NCBI GenBank assembly: GCA_023014485.1
Contig: JAJOZX010000090.1
Coordinates: 2,157,501-2,221,500 of the forward strand
From: Bathynomus jamesi
Lineage: Eukaryota > Arthropoda > Malacostraca > Isopoda > Cirolanidae
DNA: 64,000 nucleotides
Reading direction: 5' to 3'
The position numbers and the translations under genes are program-made. Below the pieces are notes generated by a model. That model had not been told where the DNA came from and ran no database searches. It saw only the letters and a list, made by a program, of their open reading frames with translations. Shown here one piece after another: positions 21,819 through 31,382 of this stretch. Position 1 is the first letter of the stretch. The number at the start of each line of letters is the position of its first letter.

Positions 21819-22947
21819 TAGGCAAACAACACTTGAAATTGAAGTTAATGTTCAGTTATTTGGATTTTAAATTTTACTATTTAGATTTTAAAAAGAGTTA
21901 AATTTCCTCATATGAAACGAAAACGTTTGACCCATAATTGGGATGAGACTTTCCTGCGACATGATATTAATGGTACATGAAATTCTTTTTATAATTACTT
22001 TTAACATTTAGAATCGAGTAATAGTGATAAGGGACTGGAGGAAGAGGTGGCTCAAGACAGAAGTGAATGAAGAAGAAGGATCTGCAACAGCGACCCCACA
22101 TAGAAGTGGGCTAATAAGGCTGCGGAAGAAGAAGAATCGAGTAATATTCTATTACATAAAAAGCGATTGGCGAAGTCTCTTAAACTTAAATGATGCAACG
22201 CTGACATTAAAAGTAGCTTAATGTTAAAAAGGAACGCGCATTTCAAATTAAAAAAAAACAAATAATCTGTATGATGAAAATGCATACAAATTATTGAGAA
22301 GGTGAAGCATAAAACTTTAGAAAAAGTAAGTGCATCTTTGAGCTATATTTTGTACAGTGACCCAAATTAAATCGATCCCGAAGGGATTCTATAATTACAA
22401 GCCGCGCCTTCGGTTCCCTTAGAGCTTATGATCACTTCGTGATCTTTAACGCCGCTCATCTTGATAGATCCGACCCTAATGGGCGACTGAGCGAGAGGCA
22501 TTAGCTCCACCCACTTTACGCGAGTCAGCCAGTCATAACAGGCAACTGAGTGAAAGAGATATTTGTTACTCTTCTCAACTCTGCTAAAAACCGCGCAAAG
22601 TATTTTTATTTATAGAAAGATGTTAAGAATCAAAAAGTAGCTTCGCAGAAAACAACGAAAACAACGAAAACAACGAACAAAATTTACGATGACGGAAGTT
22701 TTAAATAAATTCCTCTCTTCGGTCTTTACTAACGAAAATATGAACAACATTCCCGTTCTCGTAATTATGCTCAGTGATGATCATTTAAAGCTTCACGATT
22801 TTACCATTATTGAAGCTGAAGTACTCTCGTCTCTCGAACCTAAGTAAAATTAATCCTAATAAAACTCCTAGTCCAGATAAGTCTACTCTTGGGTACTTAA
22901 AGAAATGAATTGCTCAATAGTCTCTCCTCTTACATATACATATATTC

Positions 22948-22998
22948 AGTAATAATAATAATAATAATAATAAAATAATAATAATAATAATAATAATA
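22948..22998. repeat. (AAT)n microsatellite
   Basis: About 16 units with one slip, interrupting the LINE. Confidence 0.9.
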
Positions 22999-24010
22999 GT
23001 AGTATTAGTAATAATAATTAATTAATTAATAAATCTTGACAGTCTGCAGAAGTTCGGTTTGATTGGAAATTTGCAAATATTACGGCAATATTTAAAAGAT
23101 GGACAAATCGCTTTTCGGAAATTATCGTTCCCATTAGTTTGGCTTCTATAGTTGGTAAGCTTATAGAGACGATCGTTCAGGAGAAAATAGTTAATCACTT
23201 AGAAATTAATAATTTAATTAAAGATTCTCAGCGCGGCTTTCGACGTAATCTTTCTTGTTTAACCAATTTGCTCGACATTTTTAATATTACAAATATATAT
23301 GACGAGATTAAAACAGTCTATGTTATATATTTCGATTTTCTAAAGGCGTTTGATAAAGTGCTACATAGAAGATTATTAGCTTAACGTCAGTAATATTCTC
23401 AAATGGATCGAAAATTGGCTAAACGGACGTAACCAAAGAGTGGTCATTAATGGCAAAGCGTCTAACTGGAAAAATGTAACTAACGGCGTGCCTCAGGGAT
23501 CAGTTGTGAGACCAGTTCTTTTTACTGTTTATATCAATGACACCAAAAGATGAATTAACAATATAATTTCAAAATTTGTGATGATACCAAACTGGGAGTA
23601 TGAACAAAATCAGCGGCAGAACGTTTGCAGATTCAAGAAGATAGTAATAAGTTACTAGAGCAAACAGAAATTTGGCAAATGACCTTTAATATGGATAAAT
23701 GTAAAACGTTGCATATCGGTAGCAACAATGTTAAAGAAAAGTATTTTATACGTGACAGAACACCAACGAGTGTTACGGAAGAGAAAGATTTAGGTATTAA
23801 TTACTGTTGCCGACACTCTTAAACCGAGTAAGCAACGTATCGAAGTGGTTAGAAAAACAAATAGAATTTTAGGATTTATTGGTAGATCATTTGAATTTAA
23901 ATGCAAGAAAACAATGTTAACATTATATAATTCCTTGGTAGGCCCCCACCTGGAATACTGCGTTCAGTTCTGGTCCCCATACTTACGGCAGGACAGAGAG
24001 AGAATGTAGA

Positions 24011-24810
24011 GAGCATGATATAGAACCTAATTTATCACTGCACATATTTTCAATTTATCACTACACAAATTGAAATTATTACTGCGCAAATTGGTTATCA
24101 CTGCACACTAAAATCAGGTATGGTAGAGAGTGCACGCTTGGTTCGAGGCATAAGCAAATTGAGAATTCGAGACAAATCATAGGTGTTTCAGTTACTTTGG
24201 CCATAGCTGTACATCATTCGACATAATAAACTTAAGAAAGTTACTGACAAAAATGATTGACAGAGGCAGGAATTCAACCATTTATGGAATTAGTTTCAAA
24301 ATTTCCGGCTAAAATATATCGATTAGTGTTAAGCTTATGGTCATGATTAAAATTAATTAAAAAATTCATCATAACCTAACGTTAAATGAACGTTATTGAA
24401 CCATAAACACTTGAAAACTGACCAAAACACTAAAAGAAAAAGTTGTATACAATCACATACTAGCAAGTATGTAAAATCGAATAAATATAATAAGTAAATA
24501 AAATCGAAGAAGTTTATCAAACTAAAAAAAAAGAGAAAAACGTGGAAAATTAAACTTAATAAAGTATAAAATAAATTATAAAATAAATTATAAAATAAAT
24601 TATCAATCGTATAGAAACCGGAAGAGAGATTAAAGTTTGGAGCGAAATTCATACGAGTAACTTCCACAAACCTATGAAGAGTTTGTGAAAATTCTTGGAA
24701 ATTAACATTTTTATATTTAAATTATTCCTGTGATTCCTTTCGGAAAAATGACGAAAAAATAAAAAAACGAGAGATTTTTTAATGGAAAATGAATGGTAAG
24801 TGAACAAAAC
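24011..24810. other. intergenic, no gene seen
   Basis: It begins with a short repeat of TTATCACTGCACA-type units (24030-24105) at the point where the LINE stops. I see no gene; the minus-strand frame at 24353-24667 is low-complexity. Confidence 0.55.
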
Positions 24811-24813
24811 CGA

Positions 24814-25016
24814 GATCACCTGAAGATCAGGGCCCCCAGCCTTCGTTAGGTAGCCTTATAAGGCTAACAAACGAAAATATCACGACTTAACCTAACCAAT
24901 CGTTGGGTCAATTGTACACCTTTGACGAATGGTTAGATTAAGTCGTGATATTTTCGTTAGTTAGCCTTATAAGGCTAACTAAAGAAGGCTGGGGGCCCTA
25001 ATCTTCAGGTGATCCC
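24814..25016. mobile_element. palindromic MITE, long form, beside the Polinton
   Basis: GATCACCTGAAGATCAGGGC at the left and the complement CCCTAATCTTCAGGTGATC at the right bound a near-complete palindrome. Each arm has TAGCCTTATAAGGCTAA and CGAAAATATCACGACTTAAC. It is the same family as 18868-18994, with a doubled interior. It ends 100 bp before the Polinton target site. Confidence 0.85.
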
Positions 25017-25115
25017 AAAACCGCATTAAAGTATTAGTCGGTTTTTGAAAGACGGAAAATTTCAGACCGAAACTATGCCTCTTAACTAAAACATCCAGAA
25101 AAGGTAAAGACGCTT

Positions 25116-25121
25116 GACTTT
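25116..25121. repeat. Polinton target-site duplication, left
   Basis: GACTTT lies directly before the terminal AGTAGTATAGCC. The same six bases follow the right terminus at 43019-43024. Six-base duplications are the rule for Maverick/Polinton integration. Confidence 0.97.
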
Positions 25122-25488
25122 AGTAGTATAGCCGAAAAAGGGGAGAGTGCAAGAATGTTGCAAGTGATGACGTAATGTTGCAATGTTGCAAAGGGGGTGG
25201 GGTTGTTGCAAGGGGGTGGGGTGTTGCAAAAAAAAAATAATAACAAAATAAAAAAAAGAGAAAAAAGAAAGAAAGAAAAAAAAAAGAGTACTGGCCTTTG
25301 TTGCCAACCGGGGTTGCAAGGGGCATGCAACTTGGGGGCGGAGTTTCTCCCCCAAGCTATTCCCCCCAAAGGACCAGAAAGAAGGAGGAGAGGTGTTCAC
25401 TTGGCAGGAGCCAAGTGCATATTAAGACTTCAGCCGAGTAGGCGTTGTTTTATAGGCTCCTAATCAGCCAGAATCAGCCAGTTGGCTG
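25122..25488 (+). repeat. Polinton terminal inverted repeat, left
   Basis: It starts AGTAGTATAGCCG and matches the reverse complement of 42638-43018 with small indels in the G-rich and A-rich parts. It holds TTGCAA repeats with a TGACGTAA site (CREB/ATF-like), a G-rich block, an A-rich tract, and a stem-loop at 25398-25417. Homology fades at about 25488 (CAGCCAGTTGGCTG). ORFs drawn across it on either strand are compositional artefacts. Confidence 0.95.
25398..25417. repeat. stem-loop A in the terminal repeat
   Basis: CACTTGGC AGGA GCCAAGTG: 8-bp perfect stem with a 4-base loop. The equivalent in the right repeat is less perfect (CACCTGGC). Confidence 0.7.
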
Positions 25489-25504
25489 AGCCAAGGGGTA
25501 GGGG

Positions 25505-25612
25505 TACACCTGAAGGAGAGAGAGACACCTGAAGAGAGAGAGAGAGAGACACCTGAGAGAGAGAGACACCTGAAGGAGAGAGAGAGACACCTGAAGGAGA
25601 GAGAGGAGTTCT
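25505..25612 (+). repeat. ACCTGAAGGAGAGAG minisatellite
   Basis: Five imperfect units of ACACCTGAAGGAGAGAGAG, 17-23 bp long, lie just inside the left terminal repeat. They have no counterpart at the right end, so they arose after or independently of the repeat. Confidence 0.85.
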
Positions 25613-25680
25613 CCCCCAAGTTATTTTCGTTTTCCTAACCTAAGAGGCCTCTAAGGGTTTTACCAAAGGGCCTGAAAGAG

Positions 25681-25716
25681 AAGGACCAGAGGTCCTTGCT
25701 CGGCTGGGAGCCGAGC
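25681..25716. repeat. paired stem-loops B
   Basis: AAGGACC AGA GGTCCTT (25681-25697) is followed at once by GCTCGGCT GGG AGCCGAGC (25698-25716). The surrounding order (CTCCCCCAAG, AAGGACCAGA, hairpin) mirrors that around stem-loop A, suggesting an old duplication with different stem bases. Confidence 0.65.
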
Positions 25717-26331
25717 TTGAATGATTCTTTCATCAGCTTCTCGGTCTTTTATAAACCTCTATTCTGGCTGAGTTCCAGATAGCGCAATGTATTCAGTTGC
25801 CAGATAGCGCCATGTGTCCCAGAAATCCATATATTAATCATCCATTGTGTAACACAATATATATGACGGTAGTTAATCCAATTAAATTCTGTTTATTAAA
25901 TAAATAATTTTTACACACTCAATCTTTATTATTATGGAATTGCATACCTTTCCAGTTTTTTTTTTGCAATGATCGGTTGCTCTTGCTAGATATATATTAT
26001 TATGCTTATATATATATACACATTCTTTTAAACATCTTATGTTAGGTATATGTAAATATATATATATTATATATATATATATATATATATTATTTATTTT
26101 TCATATTATAACATTTAATTTTATTTTTTTAACGTTTAGAAGCAAATTTAACATTAACTTGAACTTCATTAAACTTGAAGTTAAACTTTTCGAAACAAAT
26201 AACGTAGTTAACCACACATAATTCAACATAGAAAACTTAATAATAGAAAATAATTAATTTTATGGTTAACTAGTTTATTTCGACATAAGTTTACTATAAT
26301 TATATATATATACAGTCTTTTAAACAGCTTA

Positions 26332-26368
<37 letters not shown>

Positions 26369-26369
<1 letters not shown>

Positions 26370-26494
26370 GAACTTTTCAGCTAAAGAAGCCTTATGTATA
26401 GAATTGGTTGTGTAATAGCTGATATTAAACTCTATCAACATGTTCTGAAAAGCACGGCCTATAAATTCCTTCCCCATATCCGTACAAAAATAGC
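26369..26494 (-). pseudogene. 126-bp copied fragment of the integrase gene
   Basis: The segment equals 33179-33305 of the integrase gene in the same orientation, with one base deleted and one substitution. On the minus strand it encodes the part holding the second and third catalytic residues (FCTDMGKEFIGRAFQNML to HKASLAE). TA microsatellites bound it on both sides. It cannot make an integrase; it is a recent intra-element duplication. Confidence 0.92.
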
Positions 26495-26921
26495 TATATA
26501 TATATATATAGTGTTTCACTATAGATGTATAGATGTATATAGGGTTTTACAATAGATGTATATAGTGTTTAACGATTAGAATCAAATATAACATTAACTT
26601 GAACTTCATTAAACTTAGTTAAACTTTTCGAATGTTCTGTGGGATGAATCCTATTAAATTCTGTTTATTAAATAAATAATTTTTACACACTTATTTTTAT
26701 TATAAATATTTGAACAACGAAACAATATGAAAATTTACGAAACAATTCAATTAAAAGTTGAAATTATCCAAAATACAATCCGCTAGAGGAAAGGGATTCC
26801 GAGAATCTGTTCAAATCGGTTCACCTATTGCCAGAGGCGATTTTTTTTCTGACCATAATGACCTTTCTCCCAGACAGCTTGAACAAAACCTCTCTCGACT
26901 CCATTTCTTAGATATGCCCAC

Positions 26922-27009
<88 letters not shown>
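26922..27009. repeat. (TA)n(GA)n microsatellite
   Basis: About 20 TA then about 23 GA units. ORFs of Tyr-Ile and Arg-Glu here are artefacts. Confidence 0.95.
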
Positions 27010-27015
<6 letters not shown>

Positions 27016-27053
27016 TCAAATAACGGGATATGCTTGTATCTTTTGCCATTGTG

Positions 27054-27145
27054 TTCGAACACAATTGTTCGAGCACAATTGTTCGAAAACCATAGTCGAA
27101 AAAAGTTGTTCGAAGCAGCAATTATTCGACGTTATAATTGTTCGA
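27054..27145. promoter_or_regulatory. array of seven TTCGA motifs at 14-16 bp spacing
   Basis: TTCGA (once GTCGA) occurs at 27054, 27068, 27082, 27095, 27109, 27125 and 27141. Most are embedded in ACAATTGTTCGAA-like text. The regular spacing, and the position 125 bp before an ATG at 27270, suggest a multi-site binding region. No known factor is assigned. Confidence 0.45.
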
Positions 27146-27269
27146 ATGAACAACCAACTAAATAAAATCTTAGTTGCCAAGACGCAAATACGAAGATGTA
27201 AATAAGAAGGTTAGCCTCTTCATTTAAACTATAACATTTATAGTGCTGCAGTAGTATACCACCCTTAAA

Positions 27270-27536
27270 ATGGCAGAGTTTGTTTCTAGTGAGAAAGGAA
27301 ATCCAAATCGAAAACCATACCCATATTATGTTATATCAGTCAGGGTGAGTCTTCTGCCACGTCAGGCGTACGCTAGGTTAGGCTGTAGAGCAATTTCCCC
27401 ATGTCATCAACTTTCGGACAGTCAGGGATCGTTGGGCGTGATTTCCGACTTTTCCAAAAAATATGTGGCCGTAAAATTACCTACTGTACTTACCCCTACC
27501 ATACCTCTTTGTTTAGGAGTGTATCGTACTTACTGA
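27270..27536 (+). CDS. small unknown ORF, possibly FLYWCH-like first exon
   Basis: An 88-codon frame starts in a fair context (AAAATGG). Its first 25 residues (MAEFVSSEKGNPNRKP then YPYYV) recall the opening of FLYWCH-type zinc fingers (F-V-x-S-x-K-G-x-P, then aromatic residues), but the Cys/His ligands are not seen. Shortly after, AGTCAGGGTGAGTCTT would serve as a splice donor, so the rest of the frame may be intron. The assignment is weak; it may equally be non-coding. Confidence 0.3.
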   Translation: MAEFVSSEKGNPNRKPYPYYVISVRVSLLPRQAYARLGCRAISPCHQLSDSQGSLGVISDFSKKYVAVKLPTVLTPTIPLCLGVYRTY

Positions 27537-27599
27537 TGTCATGCAGGGATGACACTAATAACATGTAAGTAAAAATAAAACCGGAAACTATAAAAAATC

Positions 27600-28050
27600 T
27601 ATTTAAAATAACAGGATCATTTGACCCGAGGCTGTCAGTAGTATGCCCGAAAAACATCGTAATGCACGATTTTTTCTATGTAGCAATAATAATCAACTCT
27701 TTCTCGCCGAATTGGTAAGCTTTTCAACATACCTTAGACCTCCAGTTTAACATGGATTCAGAAATACATCTCGTCGATGGGGGTCGTAGCTTACTCTTCC
27801 ACATTTCAACATAACAGGATTATTGAACCGGATTTAAAATAACAGGATCATTTGACCCGAGGCAGTCAGTAGTACGCCCGAAAAACGTGTTAATGCATCA
27901 TTTGACGAGTCAGTAGTATGACCGAAAAGCATGCATGATTTTCTCTTTAGTAATAATAACAACTAGCTCGAAGAGTGACAACGGATAAAGTTTTCACGTC
28001 ACCTTAGATCCACAGTTTAATGTGGAAACTGAATGCTATTTTAAAAATAT
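27600..28050. repeat. direct duplication of about 230 bp
   Basis: ACAGGATCATTTGACCCGAG followed by a CAGTAGTATGCCCGAAAAAC-like text occurs at 27609 and again at 27844, with a further partial copy at about 27898. Each unit ends in CTTAGA(C/T)C(T/C)(C/A)CAGTTTAA, which matches the tail of the two-headed SINE. The Polinton left arm therefore carries decayed SINE tails inside a duplication. Confidence 0.65.
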
Positions 28051-28140
28051 AATTAGGCTATATTTCTTTATTATAAAATAAGTTAACAATTATGTTAACA
28101 CAAGAAAACAATACTATTAACTTGTAAGTAAAAATATAAT

Positions 28141-28172
28141 ATAAGGGACTACCATAGAAATGTAAGTGCCTA
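28141..28172 (+). pseudogene. remnant of the tandem exon end and splice donor
   Basis: GGGACTACCATAGAAATGTA followed by AGTGCCTATAATTC repeats the 3' end and donor of the exons at 28561 and 29067. It lies upstream of the intact gene and has lost the coding part, so at least one more unit once existed. Confidence 0.75.
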
Positions 28173-28267
28173 TAATTCAAGAAACACGATTTTATATATA
28201 TGTTACTCATCCGGTCCCGTTATAGCGGATTGGTACACGTCATAGCTCCACCCAGCTACATCGGCAG

Positions 28268-28341
28268 CCAATCACTACGAACATCTGGTCTTTTGGGCGG
28301 AGCTTGGCGATTGTGCATATAAAAGGGGATATTTTTCAGTT
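28268..28341 (+). promoter_or_regulatory. RNA polymerase II-type promoter for the left-arm gene
   Basis: In order: CCAAT (28268-28272), a GC box GGGCGG (28295-28300), a TATA box TATAAAAG (28318-28325), and initiator-like TCAGTT (28336-28341), with a second TCAGTG at 28367. The first coding ATG is at 28392. The TATA-to-initiator distance is about 20 bp, slightly short, so the true start may lie a little downstream. Confidence 0.65.
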
Positions 28342-28391
28342 GGGAGTAACAGTAGCTATTTTCGCGTCAGTGATTAATCATTCCCTCCACC

Positions 28392-29401
28392 ATGGACCTG
28401 TACGTCACCCCAGACTTGTATGAAGAAAGTGACGCTGCAGCATTAACCGCAATTAATCTTTTTAACGCGATTGACCGTGATGATTTATTTTCAACGCAAA
28501 CCGTAGAAGATATTTGCAGTGACGCTCCTTACAATCCGACGCAAGGGACTACCATAGAAATGTAAGTGTCTATAATTAGAATTTATATATATATATATGG
28601 ATGGGGTGTAGTATCTCGTCAAATAGATACTCGCCAAAAATTTTTATGTCAATCAATGTTATTTTGTTACCCCATTATGCTAAAATCGAAATTTTTATGG
28701 CATTCAATGTTATTCCTCGAACCAAAGATATCTTCACATAATGGGGATCTGTCTGTATACTCTGTATATGTTTTAAAAGAATGAACATTATTCCTTTAAG
28801 GTCCGATGAGGATTTGACACGTGTTATACAATCTTTTGAAGAATCTCGGAATACGGGGGATATACTGAACAGTCAACAATGTCACACATCCTCCACCATG
28901 GACCTGTACGTCTCCCCGGAATTGTATGAAGAACGTGATACTGCAGCATTAACCGCAATTAGTCTTTTCAATGCGATTGACCGTGGCGAATTATTTCCAA
29001 CGCAAACCGTTGAAGATATTTGCAGTGACGCTCCTTACAACCCGACGCAGGGGACTACCATAGAAATGTAAGTGTCTATAATTCGTTTTTATATATATAT
29101 GGAGAGTTGTAGTATCTCGTCAAATAGATACTCGCCAAAAATTTTTTGTCAATCAATGTTATTTGGTTATCCCCATTATGCTAAAATCGAAATTTTTATG
29201 GCATTCAATGTTATTCCTCGAACCAAAGATATCTTCACATAATGGGGATCTGTCTGTATACTCTGTATATGTTTTAAAAGAATGAACATTATTCCTTTAA
29301 GGTCCGATGAGGATTTGACACGTGTTATACAATCTTTTGAAGAATCTCGGAATAGGGAGGATATACTGATCAGTCAACAATGTCACACCGAAATAATGTA
29401 A
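28392..29401 (+). CDS. intron-containing tandem-exon accessory protein
   Basis: Exons 28392-28561, 28801-29067 and 29302-29401 join in frame to a 178-residue acidic protein. The ATG has an ideal context (CCACCATGG). Both introns (28562-28800 and 29068-29301) begin GTAAGTGTC and end CCTTTAAG, and they are near copies of one another. The exons are a duplicated unit: MDLYV(T/S)P(D/E)LYEE ... SDAPYNPTQGTTIE, then SDEDLTRVIQSFEESRN. Without splicing each unit ends at once, because the donor overlaps ATG TAA. A third donor-like GTAAGTG overlaps the final stop (29398). No family is recognised and the function is unknown. It reads towards the protease gene on the opposite strand. Confidence 0.7.
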
Positions 29402-29450
29402 GTGTTTTTCGATCTTTTTGGGATAAGAAGACACAATATATTTTCATAAA

Positions 29451-29456
29451 TTTATT
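29451..29456 (-). terminator. poly(A) signal for the minus-strand block
   Basis: TTTATT on the plus strand is AATAAA on the minus strand, about 70 bp beyond the protease stop at 29523. Confidence 0.5.
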
Positions 29457-29522
29457 AAATGAAAGAAATCAGTACAATAAACAACTACAGAATATATCGT
29501 TACAAATATACGAACAAAAACA

Positions 29523-30005
29523 TTATAATATACAACGAGTACGTACAATTGGAAAACGGTTTTTTATCTGTCTGCATACCATTTCATCGTTTCGGCGAGT
29601 GTGACACGGGTCAAATAAATTTAAAAAATTTATAAATTCTTTATCATTTGACATATGCATGAGAAATGAGACGCAGTACATTCCGCAAACATTAGTAAAA
29701 TATCCTTGCATGCGAAATGGGGTCCATACAACTTCGGGAATATGTAACTGAGCGAGAAATTTTACAATAATAGGGTCACTCCAGGGTTGAGTACCGAGTG
29801 AATCAAAATAGTACAGGCGCTGTCTATTTTTAAAATAGACAGCGATCCAGTGAATCCCTTCATTACCGATGATGTCTGTGTTCACAATAAGACTACCGCA
29901 TTCTCGCGTACTTGGCAAACTCAATGTTTCATTCTTCGCAAACACGCCGATAAATTTGGAACGTGTGACTCGCTCCATTACTTTCTGAAGTGTATTAGCA
30001 TCCAT
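29523..30005 (-). CDS. PRO: adenain-like cysteine protease
   Basis: A 160-residue protease of the adenovirus/ULP1 type. It would mature virion proteins after capsid assembly. Catalytic residues visible in order: His52 in GIHWIAVYF, Asp68 in YYFDSLG, Gln100 in RMQGYF and Cys107 in NVCGMYC. The length is at the lower end of the usual size for Polinton proteases. Its start codon lies one base from the stop of the capsid gene upstream, so it is the last gene of the minus-strand block. Likely substrates are the neighbouring 128- and 107-residue proteins, which carry matching cleavage motifs. Confidence 0.93.
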   Translation of the reverse strand: MDANTLQKVMERVTRSKFIGVFAKNETLSLPSTRECGSLIVNTDIIGNEGIHWIAVYFKNRQRLYYFDSLGTQPWSDPIIVKFLAQLHIPEVVWTPFRMQGYFTNVCGMYCVSFLMHMSNDKEFINFLNLFDPCHTRRNDEMVCRQIKNRFPIVRTRCIL

Positions 30006-30006
30006 T

Positions 30007-31359
30007 TTAAAAGTCAGTGATAACGCTCCTAAATCTATCTACTTCTATTAGGGCTTGCGATTCGAGATATACTAGTACACTAATAGGAGCGTCTATAGGC
30101 TTGGCGAATTCCAGCCGCACTGAGATGTTTCCGCTCTGCTGTGGGGTTAAATGGGTATTTACGCTAGCAGATAAGTCAGGTGTAATGTCAAACGGATAAA
30201 GGTTAAATTGATCAATGAATTCTTCCTGCGTTACCCCATTACCAAGCTCATCACAATCACCTGCAATATGGGTCAGATTACTATAGGCTCTGGCACAAAG
30301 CGGTAACACAGCGTCTGATGAATAGTCCGTACCCATTGTTCCACCCAAAGCAGTGCCATTAACGTATAGAGTTATATTTTTAAGTCCGAAATTCTCGAAT
30401 TTAAAGGCACTCTTTTTATATTTTCCATTCACCGAAGCGTGGTCCTGCATGCCGATTAATATCCTTTTAGGAAGATTTCCCAGGGCAATGTTTTCTATCT
30501 GCTTCGATGCCAACCCTGCAGGAACCGTATATAGTTTGATCTGCACTCTGTTAATAGGATATTTCACTGTAGCGTTTAGTAAATTTTTCTCAATTTCTAG
30601 TTGTTTTGGTGAACTTAATTTCACTCGCCGTACGCGGAGGTATGTGTCCATAATGTGAACCACAACGGGCTTTGCACCCTCTTCTTGATCCGCAGCCAGA
30701 TTTAAGCAGATCTCAGGACTCGTGCGGGTGAGCTTTATTTTCATATCCACCCCGTTCACAAGCAACTTCTCCTGGAAAGTGAAATCTGTGTGCAACCGTC
30801 CAAAACACTCGTATATTTTCTTTTTAGAATTTTTAAATTTGTCCTTTATACTATTTTCATCTTTAGTTTGATAATATCCCTCCGCACTTAAAAAGGTAGC
30901 CTTCGCTTCTTTGGAAAAGTTGAGGACATTTTCCAGATAGGCTCGTAGATGATAGTACCCCGTGCCTGCCGATATGTTGGTCTGATTTAAATATACGTCA
31001 CACTGGTTGAATATGGAGTGCAGAAAGTTTGTTTCAGGGTATACAGCATATTTGTCATCGCAGACCGTTCCATCAGAATGGGCTATACGTAGCTTAGCGT
31101 ACATGTGCACACAGCTTGGATCAAAAAAGTAAGGGCCTGAGCTGGGTATCACGAATTCTATAGGTGCACTCGGGGAACTAATTGTGTTTAAAGGGTTAAT
31201 TGTAATAAAGTCACTGTGCTCAATAGAAACTTGGGTTGGAGGTAGCTCAAAAAGGGACAGCTCCGATTTACAGCATTGTGAACTACATGGGTGGATGAAG
31301 CGTGCCATGGCGAAATAGTGACTCCTCTCTCGACAAGTGGTAAACAAACTATGATTCAT
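30007..31359 (-). CDS. MCP: major capsid protein (double jelly roll type)
   Basis: This 450-residue protein matches the conserved Polinton capsid protein often annotated in invertebrate genomes as F54H12.2-like. Recognisable parts are the N-terminal ELPPTQVSIEHSDFITINPL, PSSGPYFFDPSCVHMYAKLR and a C-terminal IPVRLEFA-like strand (NISVRLEFAKPIDAPISVLV). By family knowledge it forms hexon-like trimers of an icosahedral shell. Met18 (MARFIHPCSSQCC) is an alternative start that may be the real one. It lies between the basic core protein and the protease, and no break is present. Confidence 0.88.
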   Translation of the reverse strand: MNHSLFTTCRERSHYFAMARFIHPCSSQCCKSELSLFELPPTQVSIEHSDFITINPLNTISSPSAPIEFVIPSSGPYFFDPSCVHMYAKLRIAHSDGTVCDDKYAVYPETNFLHSIFNQCDVYLNQTNISAGTGYYHLRAYLENVLNFSKEAKATFLSAEGYYQTKDENSIKDKFKNSKKKIYECFGRLHTDFTFQEKLLVNGVDMKIKLTRTSPEICLNLAADQEEGAKPVVVHIMDTYLRVRRVKLSSPKQLEIEKNLLNATVKYPINRVQIKLYTVPAGLASKQIENIALGNLPKRILIGMQDHASVNGKYKKSAFKFENFGLKNITLYVNGTALGGTMGTDYSSDAVLPLCARAYSNLTHIAGDCDELGNGVTQEEFIDQFNLYPFDITPDLSASVNTHLTPQQSGNISVRLEFAKPIDAPISVLVYLESQALIEVDRFRSVITDF

Positions 31360-31382
31360 GAGATCAATGTCCTTAGCTTATA

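Larger units (their letters stand above)
20461..24010 (+). pseudogene. CR1-like LINE, decayed copy
   Basis: Remnants appear in the expected order. The C-terminus of ORF1 is at 20461-20730 (NNRLKSLCKQENVEFADL, then DGLHLNGVGAARLGRLF). An AP-type endonuclease is at about 20830-21850 (VVAITESWLNTESRYFLG, RRSGGGIVLYVQS). Reverse transcriptase is at about 22690-24000 (LNKFLSSVFTNENM, VIYFDFLKAFDKVLHR, NGVPQGSVVRPVLFTVYIND, then HLEYCVQFWSPYLRQDRERM). Many stops and shifts occur. A 43-bp minisatellite has grown inside the endonuclease part, and about 22030-22680 includes little recognisable LINE sequence. The same family is better preserved at 52553-56560. Confidence 0.85.
25760..27050. other. left arm non-coding region of the Polinton
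   Basis: There is no convincing gene. It holds GTTGCCAGATAGCGCCATGT repeats (25768-25825) related to the right-arm tandem array. It also has a duplicated block (TAAATTCTGTTTATTAAATA at 25882 and again at 26652; AACATTAACTTGAACTTCAT at 26149 and 26591), TA microsatellites, a copied integrase fragment and a TA/GA run at 26922-27009. Confidence 0.6.

Noticed and set aside
25082..25463. ORFs across the Polinton terminal repeats (also 42691-43165)
   Set aside because: They come from G/C-rich and A/T-rich tracts of the inverted repeats, appear in several frames, and have no family resemblance.
27054..27145. Heat-shock element array
   Set aside because: The motif TTCGAA lacks the two-base gap of the nTTCnnGAAn consensus.
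29380..29604. Plus-strand ORF of 74 residues after the spliced gene
   Set aside because: It overlaps the exon in another frame and the end of the protease gene, and has an unremarkable AT-rich composition.
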